Shown here: piece by piece, positions 21,490 to 32,792 of the stretch | Layout of the letters: every line of letters starts with the position of its first letter | Position numbering within the stretch: the first letter of the stretch is position 1 | Origin: Scalesia atractyloides | Taxonomy: Eukaryota; Streptophyta; Magnoliopsida; Asterales; Asteraceae | Length of the DNA stretch: 64,000 nucleotides | Assembly: GCA_947069175.1 (NCBI GenBank) | Contig: CAMTDV010000012.1 | Coordinates: forward strand, 34,504,341-34,568,340 | Reading direction: 5' to 3' | The notes under the pieces: generated by a model | Told to the model about the DNA's origin: nothing | Seen by the model: the letters and a program-made list of their open reading frames with translations, nothing else | Databases searched by the model: none | Position numbers and translations under genes: made by a program

Positions 21490-23039
21490 TTAGGTCGCAA
21501 GGAAATGGAATGAGTTTGGGAACGGGTGGGTGGCAGTTGTGTAGGTTCTTCGAAAAACAGCCCGGTACTGGTCAACAATAGACTGAAAATGGGAGTGTGT
21601 GGCAGTGGTAGAGCTGGGTTCAATAGCTAAATGTTGAAAACTGGAAGATTTTTTTGGGCCTGATTCAATGCCTCGCAACTTATATTTTTTCCCTTCAATC
21701 GTGAAAACTATAAATAATTCATTCCACTTAGCTTGTACCGTATTTAGAGTGGCTAACCATTGGATCCTCAAAACCAAATCCGCCCCTCCCAATGAAAACG
21801 GGTGAAAATCTTGGACAATTTTAAGGTCATCTACCTCTAGTTTCAAACCTTTGCATATCTTACTGCAACAATGATATCTCCATTCCCAATTTGTACACCA
21901 AATGGTGCAACCGGTTGAGTCGCCAAATGGAGCTCATTAATGAGAATATCAGAAATCAAGTTATGGGTAGAACCCCCATCTACCAAAATCAATACCTCGG
22001 TTGACTGTAACATACCTTTGATTTTCATCGTCGTAGGGTGGGTTTTGCCCAAGATCGCATGCAGACTGATCTCAGCGGTATCATCCTGGTCTGAGTCAGC
22101 CCCGTTTTCATTTCCGCAAGTTTCTTCCCCCTCTTCTTCTGCCTCCAACACCTTGAGTGTCCCGATTTTACACCTATGACCAGGACCATACTTATCTCCA
22201 CACCTAAAACATTCACCTTTTAAATATCTCTGTTGTTTCTCGGTGTTAGGTATACGGTTGTTTCGGGTTGGGATGGTAGTAGGATTAATATTCGAAGGGG
22301 TAGTTGTTCGGGATTCAGAATATGAAGTTTTGGTATACATGGTTGGGTTCCTGACGGACCGCGAATGAGTCAGTTTAGATTCAAACTCCAAAGCTAAACT
22401 CATTGCGTTGTAAACGGTTCTAGGCTTATGTATCCTTACATCAGACTTTAGTTCATCTTTAAGCCCATTTAGAAACACCCCAATAAGCAATGGTCCGGCC
22501 AATTTGAAACTCTGGAAGAACGTTTAGCGAATTCTTACCGATATTCATTAACCGTACCCGTTTGCTTAATACTACAAAGATACTCGTCTGGATTTTGAAA
22601 CTCGGCTGGTCCAAAATTCTTTATAAAAATTTGGGATAATTCTTCCCAAAAGGGTATGGGTTGGTCATTGGCAAACCAAGAATAGAGACCTAGAGCATCT
22701 CCTTCCAAATGCATTGAGGCTACTTCTACTTTCTCTTCATCAGAAATATGATAGTACCTGAAGTATTTTTTCCGCCTTTAGTAACCACCCGCGTGGATCT
22801 CCCCCGCTAAAAGTAGGAAAATCGATTTTGTTGTAAGGACGGAAATGTTGCTTATTCCTCCAATGGCTTTCTCCTTCTTCATTTCGGCTTCCTTTTGAAT
22901 TATCTCCTGCTTTTAGTGCTGCCAGGTCTTCTTTCATGGATTCTACACACTCCAACCTTGCTGCGATTTCGGCTAACTGTGCAGCTATGGAATCTGGTGG
23001 TGGGTTAGCATCTCCTGAACTGCCTTGGGTCTGAACCAT
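21490..23039 (-). pseudogene. E2 gag-protease remnant
   Basis: gag starts at 23039 (MVQTQGSSGD). The frame breaks near 22770 (T run), near 22490 and near 21870. The zinc knuckle CFRCGDKYGPGHRC and the protease LVDGGSTHNLI are intact in 21843-22502. Confidence 0.8.
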
Positions 23040-23077
23040 TGTGGTTTATTCTAGTTGTTTCCCGACAATGGAACCAA

Positions 23078-23462
23078 TGATAAGAACAAGAGAATAAGAA
23101 AACAATAGCATACTAGTTTTTTATTTCAGTGGGAAAAGATAAGGCCCGATTCGAGAGGGGCAAGGTCTCAAATTACAAAATGATAATGAAAAACCAATAA
23201 TAAGATGATCGTAACAATGAACTAGTCTGCCTATTTATGCTGATAATTTGCAAAGTAGCTGATCCTAGAATTATGGTGTTTAATTGATCCTAGAATCATG
23301 ATAATTGATCCCGGTTGAAGTCATTGCTAAATATAACCGAATGGATTAAACTGACTGCCAAAAATAACACTGAATTGCTGGTTGTTCACAGCTGTCTCGA
23401 TCTGCTTCCTCTTTCTTCTAGAATAAGTTTTTAATACTTGAGATTTACTTGGTATTGTAACA
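23078..23462 (-). repeat. E2 5' LTR
   Basis: 385-bp LTR, TG..CA, nearly identical to 10354-10736. It is followed by GACTT as in E1. No partner LTR exists for E2. Confidence 0.9.
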
Positions 23463-23652
23463 GACTTGCAGATTATATACATAACATGTCTTCAAAATCG
23501 AGGACGAGGAGTAAATGTTCTATCTCTTTTACATTGCTCTGTGTACAATTAAATGAGCTTTATATACAACCAATAGCTGCATATGTTCTATCTCTTTTAC
23601 TATCAGCCTTTTTATCAAGAAAACTATTCATGATATTTTCATCCCTGTGGTT
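23463..23652. repeat. Copy of the E1 right flank
   Basis: Matches 10737-10926 with few changes. It ends in GTT (23650-23652), which is shared by both parent sequences at the internal deletion junction. Confidence 0.85.
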
Positions 23653-24037
23653 TCTGTAACGGTGCGACGCTTACACGCAGTCAACAGTGTAGGCAGCGGA
23701 AGCAATGGAAATAACACGCATCGATCGATACAAAGAGAAGCTGCCCTGAATAAGTTCAGAATGAAGAAGAAAGACAGATGCTTTGATAAGAAGGTACATA
23801 TTTACATGTATATATTGTTACTGATTGATAGATTCGGGTCAACTTAATCTGGTCAATGTCTGATTAGAACAATGTTTCCTGCAGGTGCGATATGAAAGCC
23901 GAAAGAAGCTAGAGCAGAGACCTCGGGTGAAAGGACAGTTTGTTCGACAGACAAGCAATCCATCGGCTTCATCTTCAGTTTCACCGATGGAAATCGATAC
24001 AGAAATGGCTGCTGCTGCTGCAAAGACTATAGCTTGA
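23650..24037 (+). pseudogene. PRR fragment with CCT domain only
   Basis: Copy of PRR exon 6 from its last ~140 bp (ending at 23793), the intron, and exon 7 (23885-24037, stop TGA 24035-24037). It has no receiver domain and no ATG upstream in frame. One extra G near 23691 alters the exon 6 frame against the gene. The CCT reads through in frame (VRYESRKKLEQRPRVKGQF) but lacks one codon (Ala between Leu and Glu) that the main gene retains. It is therefore a relic that keeps a nearly complete CCT, while the main gene has lost its own. Confidence 0.85.
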
Positions 24038-24672
24038 TTACGATTTCGGTTTGTTCTATACATGGTATTAAAAGATCTAGCAAGAACACAGTGAAGAATC
24101 TAACAACTTTTCACCCATGATTCTGAGTTTTGGATTGTAAATTTGGAATTATAGAAGTAGTTTTTGATTTTGTTCCGACTATAAAACAAGATAGAATGTC
24201 TGCTCAGTGACCATTATTTAATGTTCTTTGAATAGATTTATAAGGTTTAAACTCTGTTGATTATAGAGAGTATATTGATTTATTGAGAGGATATTGATGT
24301 ATATTGTGTATCTTCAACTGAAATATTTTTGTACATGATATGTTGGATGATATTGGACAAACCAACAATGTCCATACATTGGAGAGAGAAAAGGATGTTG
24401 TGTTTGGATTTATTGGTTTGGTGTTTTAATGGAGGGGAATAGGTGATGGTGAGTCCGTTGTATTTTGCAAGTTGGGTCTGTTTGTGGTGTGTGTGATCAG
24501 TGTCTGTGTTTGGATTTAGTGTTGGGAGTTTTTTTTTAAATAGGTGATGTTGGTGAGTCCCTTTGGATTCAGCAAGTTGGGTGATTTTGATTAGTTCTTA
24601 GTTGATTTCTTAGGGGGGGGGGTATATGGTAGTGGTTATTGTGGTGGTGAGGTCAAGTTTTTGTAGGAGACA
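24038..24672 (+). repeat. Copy of the PRR 3' region
   Basis: Matches 18177-18797 almost throughout. Non-coding. Confidence 0.85.
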
Positions 24673-25383
24673 TGTCACAACCGCTCATAGGCGAAAGCGC
24701 GCGGTGTGATCTGATTTGTTTTCATTGCATACAATATAAGTGAACATACTAAATGAATAAAACAAGCTTCAAATGCCATTGCCAATATTGTTTCAAAATG
24801 CAACATAAGTTGAGAATATTGTTTACAAACCACTAAATAAAAGTAAGTTGTCAAAGTGTTACACATCCCAAAGTACAAGTTTTAAAATAATAAGGCTTTG
24901 ACCCTTATATCACCGCAAGGAGGCGACATATAATGGGCAAACCCTTCAAAAGTTGGCATGGAGACTTGACACTTGCTTTCCTTGACTGAAACCCGCTTCG
25001 GTCCACTAATTTCCTGAAATACATGTTAAGTTGAAAAATCAACAGAAGTTGGCGAGTGCATGTGTTATTTTAATTGTATGAGATGAAGCCATAAAATGTA
25101 TGATGTATTTGTATCAAAAACTGGTATGTAAAGCGTCAATGAAATCGTTGATCATTAATGTTTTGCAAGGACATTAATATGTGTGAAGAGATAGGAAGCA
25201 TCCAAACCTAGACGATTTTCGTCGATTAACCTCGACTGGGACGACAAATGCACTCTTCCATGTGGGTCCATGACCAAGAGTGGGGCTCGCCAACACCCGC
25301 TAGATCTAACCTTTGTACCGTGGTCTTAAACAAGATTAATGGTGCTTACGTTCACCCTATTTGCACATGATCTAAGTTGTTTC
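24673..25383 (-). mobile_element. LTR-like sequence, second copy
   Basis: Starts TGTCACAACCGC and equals 18798-19508 with scattered changes. It continues past the MITE into 25538 onward. The other LTR end was not found before E5 at 28168. Confidence 0.55.
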
Positions 25384-25529
25384 CAGTGGCGGATCCAGCT
25401 CTGTTTTGTGGGTTCATATGAACCCACTCTGTTTGGAAAAAATTAGTGAGAACTTTGTATGATTTGGAAAAAAATTGTGAGAATATATCAAAACGAACCT
25501 AGCGAAAGAATTTTCTGGATCCGCCACTG
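25384..25529. mobile_element. hAT-type MITE, complete, 8-bp target duplication
   Basis: 146-bp element with perfect 15-bp terminal inverted repeats CAGTGGCGGATCCAG / CTGGATCCGCCACTG. GTTGTTTC flanks it at 25376-25383 and 25530-25537. An 8-bp duplication and a CA..TG start are typical of the hAT superfamily. No transposase; non-autonomous. Confidence 0.9.
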
Positions 25530-25537
25530 GTTGTTTC

Positions 25538-28167
25538 ATTCCCTAGCTTATCATACCATTGCACATGTATTTCCCCCGATAGTTGTAAAACAGTAAAACA
25601 TTTAAGATGAAAAGGAGGACATGAACTCACTGGATTGCTTTCTGTGAACTCTGTTTATCTCACGTACTTTCCCTTGGTTTGTATCACAACCTACAAACAT
25701 GTTAGGTTTTGTTAGACACTTCGGTCTTTGTAACGATTCATGTTCATGTTTCTTATCTTAAGTATTTATTAAGACTTGTTTAGAGTTATGTTCCGTTTAG
25801 ATGTATTTTCGATGTATGATGCCAACTGAGATGCGTTTTGGGTGTATGATGTCAATATATATGTATATCCTTGCATCTTATGTGTTGCATGTACGGACCT
25901 AGCCCTCTTGTCTCCATGCCTCGCACGAGTAAGATGTATGTGTTACATGACTTCTCATAATCGGGTTCTACCCATTTGTCTCGACGATGCCATCGTCGGA
26001 TATGTTCCATATAGAATTCTTTTTAATTATATATAGTTCCAAGTTCGATGTATTAGTTAAAATATCACATTTTAACTTGTATGATTTGTATGCACTATTT
26101 TATATATCATTTATGATTGTGATGGGTTTGTTAAAAATAATCTATTTTTAACATGTCTTGATATATAATTATCCGTGTACATGGGTTTATGGTATATATA
26201 ACCAAGTGTAATAATTGTTAAGTATTATACATGTGTAGCTTCCCAAGTATAGGTATACTTGTATGTGAGTATTTGTGTATTTAAATTCGAATTCTCATGG
26301 TTATATATAATACTTGTATAATGGTATTTTCACCAAGTGTTAGTGGTATATGTTGGCATGTATTTGTACGTATAGAAATACGTATATTCTTGTATTCAAT
26401 ACCCACAATTTTGTATATTCTTAAAATATAAAATTTTAGGATAGGTCCAAATTAATATATGTATATTATGCTTGGTAAGTGTATGTATCATAAAAATAAT
26501 ATATTTTTAAGATTAGTTCTAGAAAAATATACATTTTTAGTTTCCACCAAAACAATATATTTTCAAGATGTTTATGAAATATATATTTTTAGACATTCAA
26601 AAATAATATATTTCTAGGATGGACAAAATATGGTATATTTTATATACTTGTAAAAATATATATTTGGTCACTTGTTTTGTTTTGAAAGTAATATTTACCA
26701 AGCTTCGATGTATTATGTATATTTTTAGTCCAAAACTTTATATAGTCCAAATGTCCAACATGTCCACAATTTTATTTCCAAGGTATGAATATAGATATAT
26801 ATTCTTGTAAGTCTTTGGTTGCCAAATTTTATTGTATTGTTTGTGTGTATTATTTCAAGTCCCTAATTTTATATATAACTAATACAAATAATATATACAT
26901 AGCACATATTTTTATAATCACTAAATATATATTTTTCAAAATATATATTTATATCCATCTTAATTTTTAGAAAAAACCATAACTTCTTTGATTTACATTT
27001 TTTACAAAAATATAGGGATTTTTATATTTATTACTTTTAAACAAGTTTACTTGTAAGAACTTTGTTAAAATATATTTATCTAGGTGTTTAAATTTTATAA
27101 AAATTTTGCCATAGTTTCCCCTAGATTAGGAGATTTCCCATGTTTTAAACCATGTTTAAGCTTCCAAAACTCATCAATTATTCACAACAATTTCCACAAG
27201 TATAATATATGCATATAGTTGCATTTTTCATGTTATGATGAACTTGAAAGTTAACCAAATCATGTAGTATTTTAACCTTGTGTTTAACATGTTTATCCAT
27301 CTTTAAAAAGTAGGTTTTGTTTCTAGTATTTACTAACTTTGTAGAAAATCATTTTTAACAACTTGTTCATATATTATTTTAAGAACATCACAAATCCTTT
27401 TAACCACTTTAATAAGCTCATTGTTCATGTGTAACAAGTTCATCAACACTTTTATCATGGATCTTGTAAGATCCATGTGTATACTTGTTAGATCTATACT
27501 TCAAGCAAGTATACATATGATGGATATCATCCATAGCACAAAATAAACAATTACATCTTCATTACAACTTCAAGATATGTTTGTTTTCTTTAGATTATGA
27601 TACTAGTTCATGTGTTCATCTTTTAAAGGTGATGTTTTTAGATGGTTTAACTTGTACATTAACAATATAATAGTAACAAGATATAAAATGGAAGATTAGG
27701 AGACTTACTACTAGCTCTTGTGGCTAGGGAAGTGGCAAGATGAACAAGATGATGAAGATGAAGCAAAGATGGTGGATAATAGCTCCCTAGAGTGGTCCTT
27801 AAACTTCCAAGACTTGACACCTTCATGATTAACCTTGAGATACCTTAGTATGCACTTGGATTGCTTGTAAGATTACAAAAATGGAGGTGAAGGAGGTGGT
27901 AATGTGGTCGTGAGGTTGAAGGAGGTGAAAGGTGGTTATGTTGCTTTGGAATGGATGAGGAGATAAGGTTAGACAATGTGGTCTTTATGCTTGTTTCTTC
28001 CAACATAAGGTCCTCCATACAATAACAACTTTCTTCCAACATGTTGGAACAAGGGAGACAAAGTTGTGGGTGGCTAGTGGGCCCCACATGACCGTCCACA
28101 AGCGGGGGGGGGGGGGGGGTCTAGTTGTATTTTAATTTTAGTTAATTAGTTTAGTTAGGATTTAGGG
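25538..28167. other. AT-rich LTR-like or intergenic sequence, no gene seen
   Basis: Probable continuation of the LTR-like sequence (a phrase ATGAACTCACTGG near 25621 matches other LTRs here). It is very AT-rich at 26040-27700 with many TATATTTTTA words, and has a run of 16 G at 28104-28119. The minus frame at 27845-28099 has no known domain. The final TAGGG (28163-28167) is the left target duplication of E5. Confidence 0.45.
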
Positions 28168-30180
28168 TGTAACGCCTCGCTTTTGTACTTTCCTTATTTA
28201 GAAAATGTAAATCGTATTCTTATTTATGGAAACTTGTCTTGTTCGTATTTTAGCTTTCAATCTTGTAATCCGAGAGTTTGATCATGATAAAAATGCATTT
28301 TATTCACACTTATTCATACATAAATATGTAATGTTTAATCAATCTTGAATGCATGCGTTTTATGCGAAACCAAATGATACTTGACAAACAAAGTTTATTC
28401 TAAAAAAAATTTGTCTGACCGTAACCTACGGCCGAGGACCGTAGGTTACGGTCCGCAGCTGCGGGAAATGGTCCTAAAGCGCGAATTTTCAACCTTTTTC
28501 CCCCCTTTTCATCACCAATCACCTCATAACCCTTTTAACACTACCCCTAACCCATTTCCTTATAAATAGAAGCCTCCATTTTTCCATTTTCACTTTCAAA
28601 ACACTTAATCACTTTCAAAACACTCCAAAACATCCATAAATTTTGAGTTCTTGGCAAATTTGTTCAAGTGCAAAAGTGACTTCAAACTCACTTCTCTTCA
28701 TCTCTTCTTCACCAAATCTTCCTCTACAAAGCTTGGATTACCTCTTAGGATTGTTTCCACAGGTTTTCTATGGAAAACCAAGGTGGAACATCACCATTTT
28801 AAGGTCCAAACTTTCTATTTTGGAAGATGAACTTATAAACTCTATTTTAACTTGTTTTCTCTTTGTGCTACTTGTGCATCTCATCAAACCCATGGTTAGT
28901 AAGCTAAGCCAAGGTTGTTTCATACAAATTAGGAGGTGTAAAATACCTCCAAACTTTCTGTTTTGTAAACGGTTTTAACCCACAAGTGTTGGAACCATCC
29001 AAGCTTGACAATGCTTGTGTTTTGGTAAAGGTGTGAATACATGGAAGCCTTAGCTATCCTACCTTCAATCCACCACCTCACTTGATGATTTGTCCCTAGA
29101 ATATTATGCACCTTACTTTTCCATTTTAACTTGTTCATGACCATCCTTGTTGTCCTTGTGACAACTTGTGCATTGGTGAACATATGAAAAAGGTTAAAGG
29201 AAGGTTATCCTTCTACCTCCATGCATGACTTCTATGAACTTCCATGATAAACTTGGTATACTTATTACTTATATTATATGTAGAATATATATATATACAT
29301 ACACACACACACACACACACACACTAACCGAACCCTTGATGATAAGCGAAGGATTGTCCGTCATGGTACTAAGTTACATCACCTAAGTACTTAACTTCTC
29401 GTTACGATTCTAATGGGTATCTTAACCAATGAAAACGCATCGACCCAAATGGGATTTGTAGTGTCAAAAATGAGTATTAAGTCTAGATGATTATTTTCTC
29501 ATATACATACTTTGGTGTATTAAAATTTCTAATCCTCCGTTATCATCCGAATACTTCCACACCTACATTAACTTTATACACTCAAGCCGTTATACATACT
29601 TATTGTTATGCTTAGGTTCATGCGAGATACATACATGCTTCTTGTCATTAACTTAGCTAGCCCGCACTTAACATATATAGCGCTATAGGAGTAGCACGCT
29701 GTCCGTTGGGGTATTGTTAAGCTTATTCTTATTCTTAAATAGTCTCGTTACTTTTGTGGCGAGGGACACTCAATTCTTGTGGAGACTTTGGTTGACATTT
29801 AGTATTGCATGCTAGCTTACCTTGTATACAATTGCCATGTGGGATTTGAGCGAACTCTTTTATATTTATGCTCTGTAATTTAAAACTTGTGTACTCGCTA
29901 TTGCTTTTGCATTGAATCATATTTTTAACATGTTGCAGGTTAAGGATGTTGAACATGATGAAAACTTAGTAGGGACGCCATAGAAACGCACCTAGAATGT
30001 TAGGGTTTCATGTTGTAATATTGTTGAACTTGTTGTAATTGGTTTATGTTGTAATTAACTATTTGATTTATGAAATGAAACGAGTTTTTGGATTTAATAT
30101 TGTCACAAATAGTGTTATGATGTCTCGAGCAATCTATTTCGTCTTACTCTGATGTTTCCGCGATCGGTTGGTGTGTGACA
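28168..30180 (+). repeat. E5 5' LTR
   Basis: 2013 bp. It has a 15-bp-arm inverted repeat at 28417-28453, a TATA box TATAAATA at 28561-28568 (the likely promoter), and a (CA)n tract near 29300-29325. It lacks about 160 bp that the 3' LTR carries at about 37140-37300. Confidence 0.9.
28417..28453 (+). promoter_or_regulatory. Long perfect palindrome upstream of the E5 TATA box
   Basis: GACCGTAACCTACGG, a 7-bp spacer, then CCGTAGGTTACGGTC. The arms pair over 15 bp without mismatch. It lies about 110 bp before TATAAATA. The 3' LTR has the same structure at about 35998-36034 with one arm mismatch and one loop change. It could be a dimer binding site or a cruciform; its function is unknown. Confidence 0.75.
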
Positions 30181-31122
30181 GATTGGTATCAGAGCCATAA
30201 CAATAGGGAATTAGGTAGAATTGCCATGTTCGACCTAGTCTATAGTTTAAGTGACCAAACTTCGACCATTCTTGATTCATGCTTAAAATGTTAATTCTTC
30301 CTACTTGCTTCTTTCTATTCCTTTGTCTTAATATATATACAATATGTGTTTCCTAAAACATTTACAAAATACACACTTGAAGACTTGAAGACACTCGCAT
30401 TATAAACCAGACGACTTCACCAAAATAGGCGTGAAATCCACACTTTGGTGAACGACTCTCAATCTGCGTATTCGATTTTTCACGAAATTGCGCCATTAAG
30501 TTAGGGGTGATATCCATACCTTTATGGAAAATTTCCATTTCATACTCTAGTGGACCCTTACCAATGAGCCGGAATTCGCTCCTCTTTGGTAAGTACTAAC
30601 CACACTTAGGGTACGATGTTGTCAAGTTAGGGGTGAAACCGGCACCTTGTCAACTAGTCCCATTCCTCGAGACGTGTAGTAACTGGAAGGGTAAAATTCC
30701 GTTAATCGCTTCTCGACGAGAGCATTTTACCTATTGGCCAAAACACGTTCCTCTAATTTGAAAGGATCTTTGATTCACTTTGAAATAGTCGAAGTGTCTC
30801 AACCCGAAACACTCCAATATTTTACTAAGCCTATCCTTTATGTCATCTCAATTTCTTTGTGTTTTAATATTTTTACCACATTCATTTCGAACCCAATGCA
30901 CAATTCGCAAGCCTTTCGCAATAAAAAATACTAATAATTCTCGTAAGCCAACTAATTTATACTCCTTACGCAGTTATACGTGTTTATACTTTTGAATGCT
31001 TGTTATGCTTATGTCATCTATGTGAACTCATATGTGTTATGTGATACTTACATGCTCAAACGTGACTTTTATAATCACATTATGATCAAGCCTCATCCTT
31101 TCCTCTATATTCAACCCCCTAG
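30181..31122 (+). other. E5 primer binding site and untranslated leader
   Basis: Starts with the tRNA-Met-complementary TGGTATCAGAGCC at 30184-30196. The rest is non-coding leader up to the gag ATG at 31123. No extra reading frame like the one in E4 is seen. Confidence 0.7.
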
Positions 31123-32390
31123 ATGTCTCTCACAAGACTCAAGCGGGAGAAACAAGTCGAAGGCCAACTCCAACTCTATGACCAAGAAAGACTGTACGAA
31201 ATTTATGGCGAAGCAGATGGCTAAGATCATCTCGGATATAGTCAGCAAACTCCAACCCCACCAAACGCCGAATCACCCCATGCCTCTGTCGACTCCAAGG
31301 TGGAAACACCTAAATCAAAATTTACCTTCAAGAAATTCTCTTCTTGTAACCCCCTACCCTTCACTAGTGAAGGGGATGCCACTAAGTTGCTCCAATGGTT
31401 TGATGCCATTGAAGTAACATTCCTACAAAGTGGATGCCTTGACCACCTACGTACGATTAATGCAACGGGTGTCTTTTGATCAAGAGCCCTTGATGGTGGG
31501 TCTCCGAGCATAACGTTTGTGGGAACGAAGCCACACATGCCCTCCCTTGGGCCATTCTCCAAACGTTGATGAGGGATGAGTTTTGTCCTCCGCACGAGCT
31601 TCAGAAACTTGAGAACGAATTATGGAACTTGAGGCAAGTGAGGAACGACAACCGGGTCTCACAGCTCGCTTTAAGCAACTGAGTGCACTATGACCTAGCC
31701 AAGTTGACACCCTTGATAAGGATATCGCAAAGTACATTCGATGCCTACCCCCTCCATCATGAACCTAGTTGAAGCCGCCTCACCCAAAACCCTCGAGGAT
31801 ACCTACTAACTAGCCACCAAACTCAACAACCATTGCGTTCTCCATAAAGCCTCCAACAAGGCTTTGGCAAAGAATGCGCACCAAGCCACCACCGATACCA
31901 CCGAAGAGCCTACCCCATCCAAGCCACCAAGAAACAACAACAAGAGCAAGAAGTGGAAGGCTTCTAGCCAAAATAATGCGGTCGTTACTCCGTATAACCC
32001 GATACCTTTACAATCAGTTACCACTACCTCAACCCTTGAACCACCAAAGAGGAGCTACACTGGATCGTGGCCCAAATGTAACCAATGCTCCTACCATCGT
32101 CCCACTAACACCCCATGTCGCAAATGCGCAAGTTGTAACAGGTTTGGGCATTTCGCTGATCGATGTCACCTAAACCTAAAGCCTACCCAGACCAACCTAT
32201 TGTTGCAAACCCTGCCCCTAGCCAAGCTCAACCCCAAGCCGCTATTCGAGCATGCTTCAAGTGTGGCGATCCTAATCACCTCGCCAACGTCTGCCCTCAA
32301 TGCAACAACAACCAGCAGCATCAACAACCAAGGTAGCCTCAACAAGCCCGAGGCAGAGCTTTCGTGATCATCGCCACATAGGCGTAGAAT
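31123..32390 (+). pseudogene. E5 gag, degenerate
   Basis: ATG at 31123 (MSLTRLKREK). A stop occurs after about 30 codons, then the gag core continues in other frames (LLQWFDAIEVTFLQSGC; ENELWNLRQVRND). Zinc-knuckle cysteines appear at 32077-32165 (CNRFGHFADRC) and, in another frame, near 32249 (CFKCGDPNHLANVC). It cannot be translated whole. Confidence 0.75.
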
Positions 32391-32790
32391 GCTAATGACG
32401 TCATAACCGGTACGTTTCTCGTTAACAATGTCTATGCTTCTTGTCTTCTTGATACTGGCGCAGATAAAAGTTTTGTATCTTCTGAATTCGAAACTATGCT
32501 TAAGTGTAAACATTCTAAGTTGCCCAAATCATTCGAAGTCGAAGTCGCTAACTGAAAGTCCGTCATTGTCGATTCTGTCCTTTCTAAATGTTCCTTGAAT
32601 CTTAAAGGTCATACATTTTCCATTGACCTCATACCCATGCAAATGGGTAGCTTCGATATCATAGTAGGCATGGATTGGTTTAGGTGGGTTCGTGCTGAAG
32701 TCGTTTGTTCCGAAAAGTTCATCCGTCTTCCCCTTCCAAATGGTGACTCTCTACTCGTCTATGGCGAGAAACCTTCTTAAGGTCTCAAGC
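32391..32790 (+). pseudogene. E5 protease
   Basis: Aspartic protease active site DTGADKSFVSSEF near 32452. A TGA near 32553 falls where related elements have Gly (AN-GKS). The segment ILIV-type flap GSFDIIVGMDWF near 32650 is intact. Confidence 0.7.
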
Positions 32791-32792
32791 TT

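Larger units (their letters stand above)
19529..23462 (-). mobile_element. E2: truncated duplicate of E1
   Basis: A nearly identical copy of E1 from the middle of integrase (matching E1 6618) to the 5' LTR (23078-23462). It lacks the rest of integrase, the chromodomain and the 3' LTR. The right flank, GACTT plus about 185 bp, equals that of E1, so E2 arose by duplication of the locus. Lesions differ from E1: extra T in gag near 22770 and frame breaks near 21850, 21240, 20770 and 20490. The gag codon that is TAA in E1 is GAA here. Confidence 0.9.

Noticed and set aside
19529..23462. E2 as an independent retrotransposon insertion
   Set aside because: Its right flank equals that of E1 for ~190 bp and it has no second LTR or own target duplication.
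27845..28099. 84-codon minus-strand frame
   Set aside because: Low-complexity His/Ser/Leu composition in LTR-like DNA, no domain.
30184..30196. tRNA-like TGGTATCAGAGCC
   Set aside because: It is the 3'-end complement used as a primer binding site, not a tRNA gene; the same holds for about 61400-61412.
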